In this document: positions 19,901 to 28,674 of the stretch, in pieces | Layout: the number at the start of each line of letters is the position of its first letter | Position numbering within the stretch: the stretch's first letter is position 1 | Assembly (NCBI GenBank): GCA_021300015.1 | Contig: JAJTFB010000024.1 | Location: 1 to 54,390 of the forward strand | DNA from: Pirellula sp. | Lineage (GTDB): Bacteria > Planctomycetota > Planctomycetia > Pirellulales > Pirellulaceae | Direction: 5' to 3' | DNA length: 54,390 nucleotides | Made by a program: the position numbers and the translations under genes | The notes under the pieces: generated by a model | Seen by the model: only the letters and a program-made list of their open reading frames with translations | What the model was told of the DNA's origin: nothing | Database searches by the model: none

Positions 19901-20573
19901 TTATGGACTCGATATCGGCGATTCGATGCCCGTCTTGCAAGCCGTCTTGGACACCCAATTCTGGCTCTCGACACACGTGATCAGCGTATCGCTCGGATAC
20001 AGCGCGACGTTCCTCGCAGGTCTCTTGGGAATCGGCATCGTCATCCTGGCGCTAGTCCGGACTTTCTACAAAGGCACTCGATTAGGCGATCTGAAATCGA
20101 TGAACGAAATACTCTATCGGATCTGCTACGGGGTCGTCTGCTTTGGAATCTTCTTTAGCTTCGTCGGAACCGTTCTTGGCGGACTCTGGGGGGATGATAG
20201 CTGGGGTCGATTTTGGGGATGGGACCCCAAGGAAAACGGAGCCTTGATGATCGTCCTTTGGAACGCCCTTCTGTTGCACGCCAAGTGGGACAAACTGGTC
20301 GGATCCCTGGGCTTTGCAATCCTGGCCATCGGCGGAAATATCATCACTGCTTGGTCGATGTTCGGCACGAATATCCTCGGAATCGGATTGCATGCCTACG
20401 GTGGCGAAACCGGTGAGTCGCTCCGAAATCTAGGGCTCTTTTCCCTGAGCCAATTGGTCTTCATCGGATTGGGAATCATCGCCTACATCCTGGGCAATAA
20501 CAACGAAACGACCCCGCCGAAGTCGAACCTCACCAAGTCGAATCCGACCAAACTTTCACCGTCCAAGCGTTAG
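16938..20573 (+). CDS. ResB/CcsA fusion, cytochrome c biogenesis (system II)
   Basis: A 1211-residue polytopic membrane protein. The N-terminal half is ResB-like: YAGSLKITCTMFFLGVLILF opens the first membrane segment, several more follow, and a periplasmic part carries MNSPMRFRGETYYQSQYT before another membrane helix. The middle (about 620-870) is a soluble region with GTLPVQHEGRIKPLSS and helical repeats. The C-terminal third is CcsA-like, with the tryptophan-rich haem-handling motif WGRFWGWDPKENGALMIVLW at about 1087-1106. It also has the flanking conserved histidines (for example STHVISVSLGYSA and LLLHAKWDK). System II proteins deliver haem across the membrane and attach it to apocytochrome c. 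ResB and CcsA are separate genes in many bacteria and fused here. The gene lies between the lipoprotein at 15680 and the PyrK-like gene at 20584. Confidence 0.92.
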   Translation: MATAPLQDGLFPRSSENSRPVENAIWTVLRYAGSLKITCTMFFLGVLILFIGTLAQDEETIVDVKKDYFNSWVAYVPLDVFKPQTIWPHAQENSLRGGFVMPGGAMVGLILLINLVAAKMTRFQMTARGARFVAGMALTLAGFALVALIVFGAHLGDGLQGEPPFTYNQIWTGCLTSLWLSAIGMGLWGFAYPPKQNILRTTILTLFLALLAVALLVAFTGDKYRIPDPGLRIVWQLAKSLLVSLVMLAGLILLFGARGGNVLIHLGIGLLMLGQFVFGDRQREERISLYEGERTSVAIQTDIVELAVIDTTAPEKNRVVAFDDALILNAFRNKKSLSDPSLPFEIKIEKWMANSDMTTRGANPQAAAEAQGAQGLPPEVALVEAGKSGGAKSEMNFASAYVTVREKASSKDLGKFALTQFFNDPTVRPKTLLPQLESEGREFELALRFRRNLKPFSFELQDVVLEQYTGTAIPKDYSSYVRIVDQSGATLQEGRIWMNSPMRFRGETYYQSQYTSAAQSPLRVEQTVLQVVTNAGWLIPYVSCVLVGLGMLAHFSITLTRFASRYDRQAFAMPDRLPTFWPSVILPLLLIGGLVAYAARRPSFSKDEIDWYAIGTLPVQHEGRIKPLSSVGAQILKALSNKPYALVKTSDEPKKLSSAEWLMSLMVHEPWVLDAPLIRIDSQALLDELEITRDKTNCYPANKILKALNGKEQKTEQILAIDQKDWNFDQAQFMKLQSKMNILLGIWNAYEPIDEILKVAAEQPERLAQVIDQLKPLIESLRAKGPPAIIPPKDIPETIDAKMPPPRWDAYAPAFYEVISKFDSKKLDNPTSRFRDLAKLMREGSSKSREINAAVKSYDSLIEEKYGMVSKSSKARFEAWYEHLNPIGWSYALYIVAGLLCLLGLAIRNEPIRQAAFWICMLTLGLHTLAIICRVYISERPPVVTLYSAAVFIGWAIVLACLVAEKLFPISISLLVASIAGYLSLQVAYGLDIGDSMPVLQAVLDTQFWLSTHVISVSLGYSATFLAGLLGIGIVILALVRTFYKGTRLGDLKSMNEILYRICYGVVCFGIFFSFVGTVLGGLWGDDSWGRFWGWDPKENGALMIVLWNALLLHAKWDKLVGSLGFAILAIGGNIITAWSMFGTNILGIGLHAYGGETGESLRNLGLFSLSQLVFIGLGIIAYILGNNNETTPPKSNLTKSNPTKLSPSKR

Positions 20574-20583
20574 TTGCAACACC

Positions 20584-21471
20584 ATGACCGACGATCCGCG
20601 TTGCTCCAAAGACTTCCAATGGCTCGAATCGAGGATCGTCGAACATCGATCGATCGCCAAGGATACCTGGCAACTGACCCTGGAGGCTCCTAGCCTCGCT
20701 CGATGCACCCTTCCAGGCCAATTCTTCATGGTCCGCTTGGCTGGCCTGAACGACCCGCTCATCGGCCGCGCTTTGGCGATGTTCGATCGCGGTTTTGACC
20801 CGCAAGGGAACCCCGAAACCGTCTCGGTCGCCTACGTAGTCAAAGGCAAATTCACCCAAGCCCTATCCCGATTCAAAGCCGGCCAGTCGGTCGAAATCTG
20901 GGGGCCCTTGGGGAACGCTTTTTCCAACCAACCAGTCGACCATCTGATCCTCGTCGCAGGCGGTGTCGGGATCACACCGATGCTAAGCCTCGCATCGGCG
21001 GCACTAGGACAACAATCCTACGGGCAATACCCTAGCGGTCCTCGTGGAGCGTCCAAGCCACAGGGTCACTTTGCCAAACAAGTAACCCTCTGCTACGGGG
21101 CTCGGACGCAAGAGTACCTGGTTGCTCTCGATGTGTTTGAAGCAAGAAAGGTTCGATTGGCGATCGCCACCGAGGACGGTTCGCTCGGGCATCGTGGACG
21201 GGTCACCGAGGTTCTCAAGGACCTCCTGAGCCGCTCGGAAGGAACCGCGCGTATCGCTTGCTGCGGTCCCGAACCGATGATGCAAGCCGTCTCGAAAATC
21301 GCTCATGAACATAACGTGCCTTGCGAAGTTTCGCTCGAAACGCCCATGGCCTGCGGCATCGGGATCTGCTTTACCTGCGTAGCGAAAATCGACCAAGGTG
21401 ACGGGACATGGGACTACCGACGCACATGCGTCGAAGGCCCCATCTTCGAGTCTCAATCGATCGTCTGGTAA
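20584..21471 (+). CDS. PyrK-like dihydroorotate dehydrogenase electron-transfer subunit
   Basis: A 295-residue flavoprotein of the ferredoxin-NADP reductase type. It has an N-terminal FAD-binding barrel (PGQFFMVRL, then LIGRALAMFDR, about 40-70). An NAD-binding domain follows, with VAGGVGITPMLSLA and CCGPEPMMQAV. The C-terminus carries a 2Fe-2S motif, CGIGICFTC, followed by Cys in RRTCVEGP (C-x4-C-x2-C-x16-C). This cysteine order is that of PyrK, which passes electrons from the FMN of class 1B PyrD to NAD. It starts ten bases after the ResB/CcsA gene. No pyrD lies in the window, so the partner could be elsewhere or the protein may serve another oxidoreductase. An alternative reading is a generic NAD(P)H-flavin oxidoreductase, but the Cys motif favours PyrK. 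Confidence 0.82.
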   Translation: MTDDPRCSKDFQWLESRIVEHRSIAKDTWQLTLEAPSLARCTLPGQFFMVRLAGLNDPLIGRALAMFDRGFDPQGNPETVSVAYVVKGKFTQALSRFKAGQSVEIWGPLGNAFSNQPVDHLILVAGGVGITPMLSLASAALGQQSYGQYPSGPRGASKPQGHFAKQVTLCYGARTQEYLVALDVFEARKVRLAIATEDGSLGHRGRVTEVLKDLLSRSEGTARIACCGPEPMMQAVSKIAHEHNVPCEVSLETPMACGIGICFTCVAKIDQGDGTWDYRRTCVEGPIFESQSIVW

Positions 21472-21476
21472 CTTCT

Positions 21477-23033
21477 TTAGTCTCCCAAGGCACGTTTCAA
21501 CCGCCCAAAAGCCAACGAAGCCTGACGGCCATAATCCAACGCCTCCTTCGAATCGCGATCCTCCGTCGCATGCTCGAGCAACTCGAGCTTGTTCTTGTAG
21601 ACCTGCAACTTCAAATCGGTATACCGATCCAAGGGCTTGCCTCGCAAGTACGCGCTGACCTTCATCTTGTGAGCCCAATCCTCCTGGATCGGAATCCAAT
21701 ACTCCAGCGTGTCCCACTCCTGACTCTGATACGCGGTAAACATCTCGGCCTCGATGCTATGCATCTCTTTGCGGATCTCGCTCACAGGCGGATAGTACAA
21801 GAAACAACCCAACACGCTGGCAACGACCAATCCTCCAAGCGAAACACAAGCGATCACCCATTCGGGTAAAACGACATCCCGCATACCCCCAGGCTTCTTG
21901 ACCAGATCGGTCGCATCGACCGACGGCGCTCTGAGCAACCACTGCATCCAACGGTTCGTCGGATCGAGCCAAACATTCAATCCGCCCAATGCCAACATCG
22001 CCGCGACGAAACCCAGAGACAGGATCTCCGCAGGGGTTGCCGAGTCCTGAAGGATCCTCTTTGCCGAAGTCCAATAGTCCTGATCGCCCGAGGTAAACGG
22101 ATTGCAGTAGGTGTCGAAAGCATGCGTGTGGTCAGCAGGCTCGATCCCTTTGGGCCGCAAAGGCCGATCGAGCGAATAGCTCATCACCAAGACGATCGTC
22201 ACAAGGCAACCGAGCCAGACCAAAGAACGACGCAGCGTGTAATGACGAATCATCCAGAGCAACAACCCAAGGTTTACTCCGGTACCCAGGGTTAGCAACG
22301 CAAAAGCCGCAGCGACCGAATTGCCATGCTGGAACATCGATGCGACCTGGACGATCGCTGTCATGGGGGTGATGTAAGCAAGCGTCGCAACTGCCGACAT
22401 GGTCAAAGGTGCAAGCGTATCCTCTTTGCCCGCCGCCCTCTGCAAGATCCCTGCCGGCAAAAGCATCGCTAGAATGCCTACCCCAAGGATCGCCAGGAGC
22501 ATGTACAACGTCGATCGACTCGCGGCTTGCTGGACCATCGATAATCCCACAGCACCGATCCGCTGAAGTCCATACGGAGTCCGATCCAATGGCTCGGCCG
22601 GGATTCGACTATTGGGGAAGAGCTTGTCCCATAGGACCCCCAAAATCGTGATGAGCACCAGCGAACAAAGACTAAAAGCAAGAATCGCCCACGGGTCCGA
22701 AAGGGTCAGTCCATACAAAATCGAAATCGGATTAAACAGCGGTGCGGTCAATCCAAACGCCAGGATCGTACCTCCCGAAATACCGCTCTTTCGCATCTGC
22801 TGTAACACCGGAATGACCCCCAGAGAACAGACCGGCAAAAGCATCCCGAGCAACCAAGCCTGCGGCAACTGCCGCCATGTGTCCCCCCCGAAAAGACGGT
22901 AGGTCCCGTCCCGACCGAGAATCCGTTCAAAGACCGCTGCGATCAACCAGCCAACCACAATCGTCGGACTCCCGACGACCAACGCCTGGACCATCCGAGT
23001 CAAAGCTCCCCAAATCAATACCTGAATATCCAT
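21477..23033 (-). CDS. ArsP/DUF318-type permease
   Basis: A 518-residue membrane protein. Two clusters of hydrophobic segments carry the family signatures: LLPVCSLGVIPVLQQMRKSG and ILAFGLTAPLFNPISILYGL in the first half, and MSAVATLAYITPMTAIVQVA in the second. These are typical of the PF03773 permeases, which include the organoarsenical exporter ArsP. The C-terminal 150 residues (about 370 onward) add a membrane helix and a charged helical tail not needed for transport. The substrate is unknown; no arsenic gene such as arsR or arsC is nearby. It is followed on the same strand by nothing related, and preceded 20 bases upstream by the lipoprotein at 23054, so those two are probably cotranscribed. 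Confidence 0.82.
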   Translation of the reverse strand: MDIQVLIWGALTRMVQALVVGSPTIVVGWLIAAVFERILGRDGTYRLFGGDTWRQLPQAWLLGMLLPVCSLGVIPVLQQMRKSGISGGTILAFGLTAPLFNPISILYGLTLSDPWAILAFSLCSLVLITILGVLWDKLFPNSRIPAEPLDRTPYGLQRIGAVGLSMVQQAASRSTLYMLLAILGVGILAMLLPAGILQRAAGKEDTLAPLTMSAVATLAYITPMTAIVQVASMFQHGNSVAAAFALLTLGTGVNLGLLLWMIRHYTLRRSLVWLGCLVTIVLVMSYSLDRPLRPKGIEPADHTHAFDTYCNPFTSGDQDYWTSAKRILQDSATPAEILSLGFVAAMLALGGLNVWLDPTNRWMQWLLRAPSVDATDLVKKPGGMRDVVLPEWVIACVSLGGLVVASVLGCFLYYPPVSEIRKEMHSIEAEMFTAYQSQEWDTLEYWIPIQEDWAHKMKVSAYLRGKPLDRYTDLKLQVYKNKLELLEHATEDRDSKEALDYGRQASLAFGRLKRALGD

Positions 23034-23053
23034 CGGTCCTGCTCCTTTGCGGA

Positions 23054-23635
23054 TTACTCGGCGTAACGTTTTTGCAGTTCATCGATCCGAGCTTGCTCGC
23101 TTCGGCAAATCTCAGACAAACCCTTGGCCATCTCCCGAAGACCTTCGACTTGGCCAAAGCCCCCGAGCGTTCCGTTGCCCGCTAGTGCCCCTGAGCCCAG
23201 AGCGTGCTTACGCAAAGGCTCGGTCCATTGGGCCGACCAAGCATCGATCCGACTAAAGTCCTCCGGGCCCAGATCGCTGTCGGCGGCCAGGATCGGAAGC
23301 CATCCGACCAAATCAGCCAACTCTGCAACCGACGTAAGGGTCGGTGTTCCGGTCTCCGAGCCTACTGAAGTTGCATCTACTGAAGCTGCACCTACTGACG
23401 TTGCACCTACTGACGTTGCGTCTACCGGCATCGTACCGGGGGCTGCAAGGATTCCATCGATCCGTTGGCTAGCTCGAAAAATACTCTCCGGCCAGTGCGC
23501 GGGAAAATGTTCGTGCTCCTGGTCCGAGACGCCCGACGTGCTGCCTGACTTCGAGTCGCACCCGAAACCGACCAACAGACCGAGTAGGCAAGAGCCCATA
23601 AAAAAAACGAACTTCGAATTGCCTTGACTCATCAT
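23054..23635 (-). CDS. small lipoprotein with 5-residue repeat
   Basis: A 193-residue protein with a lipoprotein-like N-terminus (FVFFMGSCLLGLLVGFGCDS; Cys at about residue 26). A His/Glu-containing segment (QEHEHFPAHWPESIF) follows. Then a low-complexity stretch repeats a (D/G)-A-(T/A)-S-V unit about four times; it is encoded by the 15-bp DNA repeat at 23362-23421. The C-terminal half is helical, ending in RSEQARIDELQKRYAE. No catalytic motif is seen. The gene is just upstream of the ArsP-like permease on the same strand, with a 20-base gap, so it may be an accessory of that transporter; this is inference from position. Confidence 0.7.
   Translation of the reverse strand: MMSQGNSKFVFFMGSCLLGLLVGFGCDSKSGSTSGVSDQEHEHFPAHWPESIFRASQRIDGILAAPGTMPVDATSVGATSVGAASVDATSVGSETGTPTLTSVAELADLVGWLPILAADSDLGPEDFSRIDAWSAQWTEPLRKHALGSGALAGNGTLGGFGQVEGLREMAKGLSEICRSEQARIDELQKRYAE
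23362..23421. repeat. 15-bp tandem repeat inside the lipoprotein gene
   Basis: Four units start at 23362, 23377, 23392 and 23407, with the pattern CTACTGA(A/C)G(T/C)TGCA(T/C). They keep the reading frame and encode the repeated Ala/Ser/Val/Thr residues. Copy-number variation between strains would be expected. Confidence 0.85.
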
Positions 23636-23728
23636 AGAATTCGCTCTCCGTGAGGAAGCTTTTGGGGTAGCTTGGGACCTAAAAATGCCCTGCTGAAGGT
23701 TTCAAAACCGGTGGACCGGGGACTCGGA

Positions 23729-24691
23729 TTACAATCGCGGGACACGGACCGAAGCGATCACCGATTCGATCGCTTGATCGGTCGCGATGGAATTGCTCGT
23801 CAGTCGCACGCTCAGTACCGGAGCGGCCACGACCTGAATATCCTCCGGTATGACAAAGTTTCGCTCGTTGAGCATCGCGTGAGCTTGCGCGACCCGCTGC
23901 CATTGCAAAAGACCTCGGGGACTGAGCCCCAATGGAAAGCTCCGGTGGTTTCGGGTGCATTCGGCCAGATCGAGCAGGTACTCGCGGACGGATTGCTCGA
24001 CGGCAACACCCGTGACGGCCTGTTGCAATTGCACGATCTGATCCCCGTGGAGTACCGCTTGGGCTTCGAAGTCTTTCGTTGTCTTTCTGCTGCGAGACAG
24101 CAGCTCCAACTCGCTGGCTCGGTCGGGATATCCAATCTTGAGCTTCATCGTGAATCGATCGAGTTGAGCTTCGGGAAGCGGATAAGCCCCAACGCTCTCG
24201 ACCGGATTTTGCGTGGCCAAGACAAGGAACGATTGGCTAAGGCTGTGGGGCTCTCCGTCGATCGTCACTTGCCGCTCGGCCATGGCCTCGAACAAGGCGC
24301 TTTGGGTACGGGGAGTCGCGCGGTTGATTTCGTCGGCAAGCAGGACATCGGAAAAGACTGGGCCGGGTCGAAACTCGAACTCGCGGGTCTTTTGATTCAG
24401 AATACTAAATCCGGTGACATCGCTCGGAAGCAAATCAGGCGTGCACTGGACCCGCATGAACTTACCACCTACGGCTTTGGCTAACCCCTTGGCCAACGTG
24501 GTTTTCCCAAGTCCAGGTAGGTCGTCAAAAAGGACGTGACCTCGGGCCAGAAGGCTCGCTAGGAGCAACTCGACGACTTGGGTTTTTCCCAGCAGAACGT
24601 TGTTTAGCTCGCGCCGCAGCCCCCCAATCCATGCTTGGATGTCCCCAGAGCTCGGGGTAGCTAGAGGTTCGTTCGTGGTCATCGCATTCAT
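23729..24691 (-). CDS. MoxR-family AAA+ ATPase
   Basis: A 320-residue cytoplasmic ATPase. Walker A is DLPGLGKTTLAKGLAKA (about 57-73). Walker B is LLADEINRA (about 112-120), and sensor I is FLVLATQNPVES. The MoxR-specific segment CTPDLLPSDVTGFSILN is also present. A C-terminal lid follows. MoxR ATPases act as chaperones for assembly or activation of VWA-domain or membrane complexes, and are usually encoded with DUF58 and transglutaminase-like (TgpA) proteins. Here it is the last of three genes: it starts 12 bases after the TgpA-like gene ends. In many clusters MoxR comes first, so the gene order is unusual. Start chosen at the ATG at 24691, which gives the usual length. Confidence 0.93.
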   Translation of the reverse strand: MNAMTTNEPLATPSSGDIQAWIGGLRRELNNVLLGKTQVVELLLASLLARGHVLFDDLPGLGKTTLAKGLAKAVGGKFMRVQCTPDLLPSDVTGFSILNQKTREFEFRPGPVFSDVLLADEINRATPRTQSALFEAMAERQVTIDGEPHSLSQSFLVLATQNPVESVGAYPLPEAQLDRFTMKLKIGYPDRASELELLSRSRKTTKDFEAQAVLHGDQIVQLQQAVTGVAVEQSVREYLLDLAECTRNHRSFPLGLSPRGLLQWQRVAQAHAMLNERNFVIPEDIQVVAAPVLSVRLTSNSIATDQAIESVIASVRVPRL

Positions 24692-24703
24692 GAAAAGTCT
24701 TTC

Positions 24704-27178
24704 TTAAATCGTATTCTCGATAGGTGAAATTCGCCCTGGGACCGCAGCCGACTTGAGCCCTGAAAAGATGATCGATCGGAGGACCTGGCCGATCAGCTTC
24801 TCCTGCCCCGGATCCAATCGCTGCTCGTCGAGAGGCGCATAAGCGAGCCTTTGAGCGATACCGATAAAGCTCCGAGCCGCGTTCGGGGGGATGCTCACTC
24901 GCTCGGTAAGCTGCTTGCCGAGCCACTGCTGGAGCGTCGCGTGCGTCGGCAACGGCTCATCCCAAAGCCACATCCTCAATCGCAGCAAACGCAAGCTGTA
25001 GCGAAGGCGAAGTGGGGTCGGTAGCAGCAAGGAAAACAACGAGACCCCGCACAGGAACGCTTGGGCTAAGCGTTGGCGAAAGTAAAACGCAAAACCGAGA
25101 CTCGCTCCGATCGCGAGCGTCTGGTAAGGATGGTTGCGGAAGTAATCCCGACAAGCCCACGCCATCTCGACGGCCCGCTGTTGCCAGGTCATCCACTCGC
25201 GAGGCTGTGGGTACAGACCCGTCGGTTCGATCGGAACCCACATCCCATGCACATGCACTTCGGCCCAGGTGTGCAGATCCTCGGGCATGATCGCCGATTG
25301 CCCAGCGACCCGATCGAACCGACTCGGAGAAGCAAAAAATCCTGTGCAGAGTCGGCACGGAATGCCCAACTGGCGAATCATCACCGATGCTGCCGAAGCC
25401 ATCAAGTAATCGGGCCCTCGCTTGGTCTCCAGGAGATGGTCGACCACATCGGTACAGTCCTCGGGAACGCTCGCATCGCGATCGTGTTCGAATCGCCTCA
25501 GGCCCCCGACGATCGCCTCGACGCGGTTCCAATCCGTCGCATTCGATGCCAGAGTACCGAAGACTTCGTCTCGAAACTGCTGGACTTTGGCCGATGGCTC
25601 CTCGTGCACACCGACAAGACGGGTGTAGGCACCAATCCAATCATGCAATCCATGGGTCGCATTTTGATCTTCTGCCTTTTGATGATGCGAGAGTTGTGCA
25701 TAGGCCGACTTCGGTACTCGCAGCGCATGCAACTGAGGGATTTGGTAAAGCTGATGGACCACCGTCAACTGCGGCACATAATCGCGGTTGGGCATCATCA
25801 ATTGGCCATCGTTCATCCAACTGTAGAAGTCGATTTGGTCGATTCGATCGATATGCAAGTGCGTCGTGAGCGATGGGGTGATCAATCGTGGCGATTGAAA
25901 ATTGATGATCTTCGTCGCCAACCTCTCACGCACCGAATAGACCAATTCCGAAGGAGGAAATTGAACCTGCATCCAAGGCTTTTCCTGGATCGTAATCATC
26001 GATGGATTGCTGTTGGTCTTCGGGTCAAACAGGTCCTCCGAATGCGTCCAGATGCCGTCCTCGAAATGATCGAACGACTCGACTCGCAACCACTGCGGTG
26101 TCTCGCCGATCAGATACGCGATCGCTCGCGAGTCGGTCCCCTTGGGCTCATACTTCTTGTCGTTGGACTTCGGCTGGCGAACCGCTGAAAACTCCTTGCT
26201 GTTCTTTTTGCTCTCGGTCGCTTCCCTCTCGGTCTCCTTGATCTGGTTGTCGAGCGATATCGCTCGCGCATAACGCCGCTTTTTCGGAGCCGTCTCGCCA
26301 TAGAGGTCCGAAACCAAATCGTACATCGAGGGGATCTCGGATTCCAAAAACAGATCGCTATCGACCGGCCCAAAGGTAAACGCCTCGTCCTTGGCAGCAA
26401 TCAGCATGTCCCCATCACCGACCCCCTGGCGAGCCCAACTCTCCCCCTGACGGTTGCCACCCGAGGTCGGCATCCATCCATCGAGTCGATTCGCCGCATC
26501 CTTGGAAAAACTGTTCCATGCGAGAAACCCCAAGGCACCGAGTCCGAGAATTCCCAAAATCGATAATCGCAAGGTCAGGACCGGAGCCGATTCGGAAACG
26601 AGGAAACCTTCCTCGATCGAATCCCAGTAACGCGCCATGAGCCACCAACTGGCCAAGATCGTAAAGGGCGCAGCGATTTGGATCATGTCGCCGCGATCCG
26701 AAGAAGCCAGTCCGAAGAGCACCAAAAAACAACTGATCAAAAACGACAACCACTCCTGACGCGATGTCCGAGCCACGGCCGCTTGCCATAAGCCCCCCAT
26801 TTGCAACATCGCCAAAGCGATCAACTCGTTGGCTTCCCCTGAACTGCCGAAGAATCCGACCAGGATCCAGCGGGAGATCCACGGAGCGAGGATCAACAAA
26901 CAGCCAATCCCCCAAATCCAAAGCTGTGCATGCGACTTGCCCCCAAAAAATTCCGATCCATACCTAGGTAGCAACACAAATCCAACCAACGAACACCAAC
27001 CGGCCAAAAGGCAAATCTCCGAGACAAGCCACACCGGATCGGACGATCCGGCAAAGCGCAAAAGAGAAATGCACCACGTAGCCAAAAGTGCCAGCAACAT
27101 CGTTCCCAAGGCTGGCTTTCGAAAAACGGCCGTTTGAATAGCATCGATCGAAGGCATCTTAGGCTCCACCAGAGGCAT
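24704..27178 (-). CDS. TgpA-like membrane protein with degenerate transglutaminase domain
   Basis: An 824-residue protein. Residues 1-225 contain about six membrane segments (DUF3488-type). A long periplasmic region follows, with a transglutaminase-like fold at about 500-660 and a further membrane segment at about 685-725 before a cytoplasmic tail. The fold is recognised from MIRQLGIPCRLCTGFF, then DLHTWAEVHVHGMWVPIEPTG. Aligned by eye with the family, the catalytic Cys position (consensus GYC-x3-A) holds Asp590 in GPDYLMASA, His636 is kept, and the Asp position is Glu651. A standard cysteine-dependent reaction therefore looks impossible. Its start overlaps the DUF58 gene by 20 bases, and MoxR follows after 12 bases. 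It is probably a structural member of that complex. Confidence 0.85.
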   Translation of the reverse strand: MPLVEPKMPSIDAIQTAVFRKPALGTMLLALLATWCISLLRFAGSSDPVWLVSEICLLAGWCSLVGFVLLPRYGSEFFGGKSHAQLWIWGIGCLLILAPWISRWILVGFFGSSGEANELIALAMLQMGGLWQAAVARTSRQEWLSFLISCFLVLFGLASSDRGDMIQIAAPFTILASWWLMARYWDSIEEGFLVSESAPVLTLRLSILGILGLGALGFLAWNSFSKDAANRLDGWMPTSGGNRQGESWARQGVGDGDMLIAAKDEAFTFGPVDSDLFLESEIPSMYDLVSDLYGETAPKKRRYARAISLDNQIKETEREATESKKNSKEFSAVRQPKSNDKKYEPKGTDSRAIAYLIGETPQWLRVESFDHFEDGIWTHSEDLFDPKTNSNPSMITIQEKPWMQVQFPPSELVYSVRERLATKIINFQSPRLITPSLTTHLHIDRIDQIDFYSWMNDGQLMMPNRDYVPQLTVVHQLYQIPQLHALRVPKSAYAQLSHHQKAEDQNATHGLHDWIGAYTRLVGVHEEPSAKVQQFRDEVFGTLASNATDWNRVEAIVGGLRRFEHDRDASVPEDCTDVVDHLLETKRGPDYLMASAASVMIRQLGIPCRLCTGFFASPSRFDRVAGQSAIMPEDLHTWAEVHVHGMWVPIEPTGLYPQPREWMTWQQRAVEMAWACRDYFRNHPYQTLAIGASLGFAFYFRQRLAQAFLCGVSLFSLLLPTPLRLRYSLRLLRLRMWLWDEPLPTHATLQQWLGKQLTERVSIPPNAARSFIGIAQRLAYAPLDEQRLDPGQEKLIGQVLRSIIFSGLKSAAVPGRISPIENTI

Positions 27179-28451
27179 GAGCCATCGCTTGGGTCACCGG
27201 ATCCCCATGGACCCTAGCCTGGCCATCAGAATGAACAACCTGCTGGCTTCGACAAAACGCCCGCCATGCGGCCTGGAGCTCATCGTCCCAGGCTCCAGCT
27301 ATCGGAGCTTCTGGAATCACCGCAAAGCAGTAGACTCGTCGATCCTCTTTGGTCCCCTCGATGTGCGATAGGTCGCCTTCTGCGTCGTTCCATCGAATCT
27401 TCAACGCCACATTGGGTGAGACCTTTTGGATCGATCGACGGGTCTGAACGTCCGATTGTTCCGAAGGCCTTCGCGGATCCCATACGGACAGTCGGTCCAT
27501 GAAACGGATCCGTTGAGACAAGACCAAGCGCTCGGCGATGCCAGTGGTTTCAAAACGGCCCTCTAAATCGACGTAGACGGACCAATGATGCAAGAGGAAT
27601 TGGTTGGTCAAGGACGCCAACAATCGGAGCATCGCCTCGAGCGTCGATTCCGATGCGATCAAAGCTTGATCCAGATCCAACTGCAGCAACACACTTTGAC
27701 TAGCGCTCGACTGACGCTCGAAAACCACCAAGGAATCGCGTCGGGCTGTCTGCGCCCAATGGACCTGCCGAAGCGAATCCCCAGGGCGATAGGGACGTAC
27801 CCCTGTCCAGTCTCCTTCGTCCCCAACCCGATCCGAAACACTGCCAGTCCCGAACTGCTGACTCCCCATATCGCTCGGCGCATCGACGAGTCGTGTAACA
27901 CGAGGCCAAACCAACAACGGCTCTGGAACCCGTACCGGCCTTCGTGAGGTCCAAATCCCGAACGGAAAGGCCGACTGCAACTCCACCGGCTTGCGCGGAT
28001 ACTCGCCGCGAGTCTGAGGGACCGTCGACCAATGAAACTTGCTTTTCGCAAGACCGGGGATCCGCTGCAAGCTGATCCGCTGTTTGTCCCACCCCTCGGG
28101 AAGCATCCCCCCTTCGAGATCCAACGACAATCCATAGACAGGCCAAGGCCAACGGTTGGTAACGACCAGGTCCGTTTCGATCGATTCGAGTTCCTCGCAT
28201 CGCAAGGCGTTCCATGAGAGTTCGCCCCTTACCCCTAGCATCGAAATCCAAGGCCATAGCGATCCGATGATCGCCACCATCGCGATGCCTGCCGTCGCGA
28301 GAAAAGCTTGCGGAGATACATAGATCCCCAAGAGTATCGACGATAAAAACGCCAAGAATACCCAACCAATCGGTCGCTTGAGCCAATACACATAGCGATT
28401 GGCCCAAGGGCAAAAATCGTGCGTCAATGCGCCGGAAACCTGATTCAACAT
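27159..28451 (-). CDS. DUF58 domain membrane protein
   Basis: A 430-residue protein. Two membrane segments near the N-terminus (about 30-70; WVFLAFLSSILLGIYVSP and ATAGIAMVAIIGSLWPWISM) precede a cytoplasmic region. That region contains the DUF58 signature VRPYRPGDSLRQVHWAQTAR (about 240-259). After it comes a VWA-like part with SVLLQLDLDQALIAS. DUF58 proteins are the usual partners of MoxR ATPases and TgpA-like proteins. It is the first gene of the three-gene run on the minus strand, and its end overlaps the next gene by 20 bases, so translational coupling is likely. It probably acts with MoxR on a membrane-associated process. The complex has no settled function in planctomycetes. Confidence 0.9.
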   Translation of the reverse strand: MLNQVSGALTHDFCPWANRYVYWLKRPIGWVFLAFLSSILLGIYVSPQAFLATAGIAMVAIIGSLWPWISMLGVRGELSWNALRCEELESIETDLVVTNRWPWPVYGLSLDLEGGMLPEGWDKQRISLQRIPGLAKSKFHWSTVPQTRGEYPRKPVELQSAFPFGIWTSRRPVRVPEPLLVWPRVTRLVDAPSDMGSQQFGTGSVSDRVGDEGDWTGVRPYRPGDSLRQVHWAQTARRDSLVVFERQSSASQSVLLQLDLDQALIASESTLEAMLRLLASLTNQFLLHHWSVYVDLEGRFETTGIAERLVLSQRIRFMDRLSVWDPRRPSEQSDVQTRRSIQKVSPNVALKIRWNDAEGDLSHIEGTKEDRRVYCFAVIPEAPIAGAWDDELQAAWRAFCRSQQVVHSDGQARVHGDPVTQAMAHASGGA

Positions 28452-28674
28452 GCAATGACCTAAACCTGCAGAAACGCTTCAAAACCCCAAGCGACTCTCT
28501 GCCTTGCTCTCTGGCCTACAACCGATCGCCGGTAGAAAACCTGCGAAGATTGCAAACATCACCAGACGAAGTGCCTAACGGTGACTGAGGAACAATAGAT
28601 TCTTAACGAATCGACAGCGAATATTGCTAAAGAAATCCCATCGAGCGAGCTTCGTAAAAAACGAACGGCTCGAC

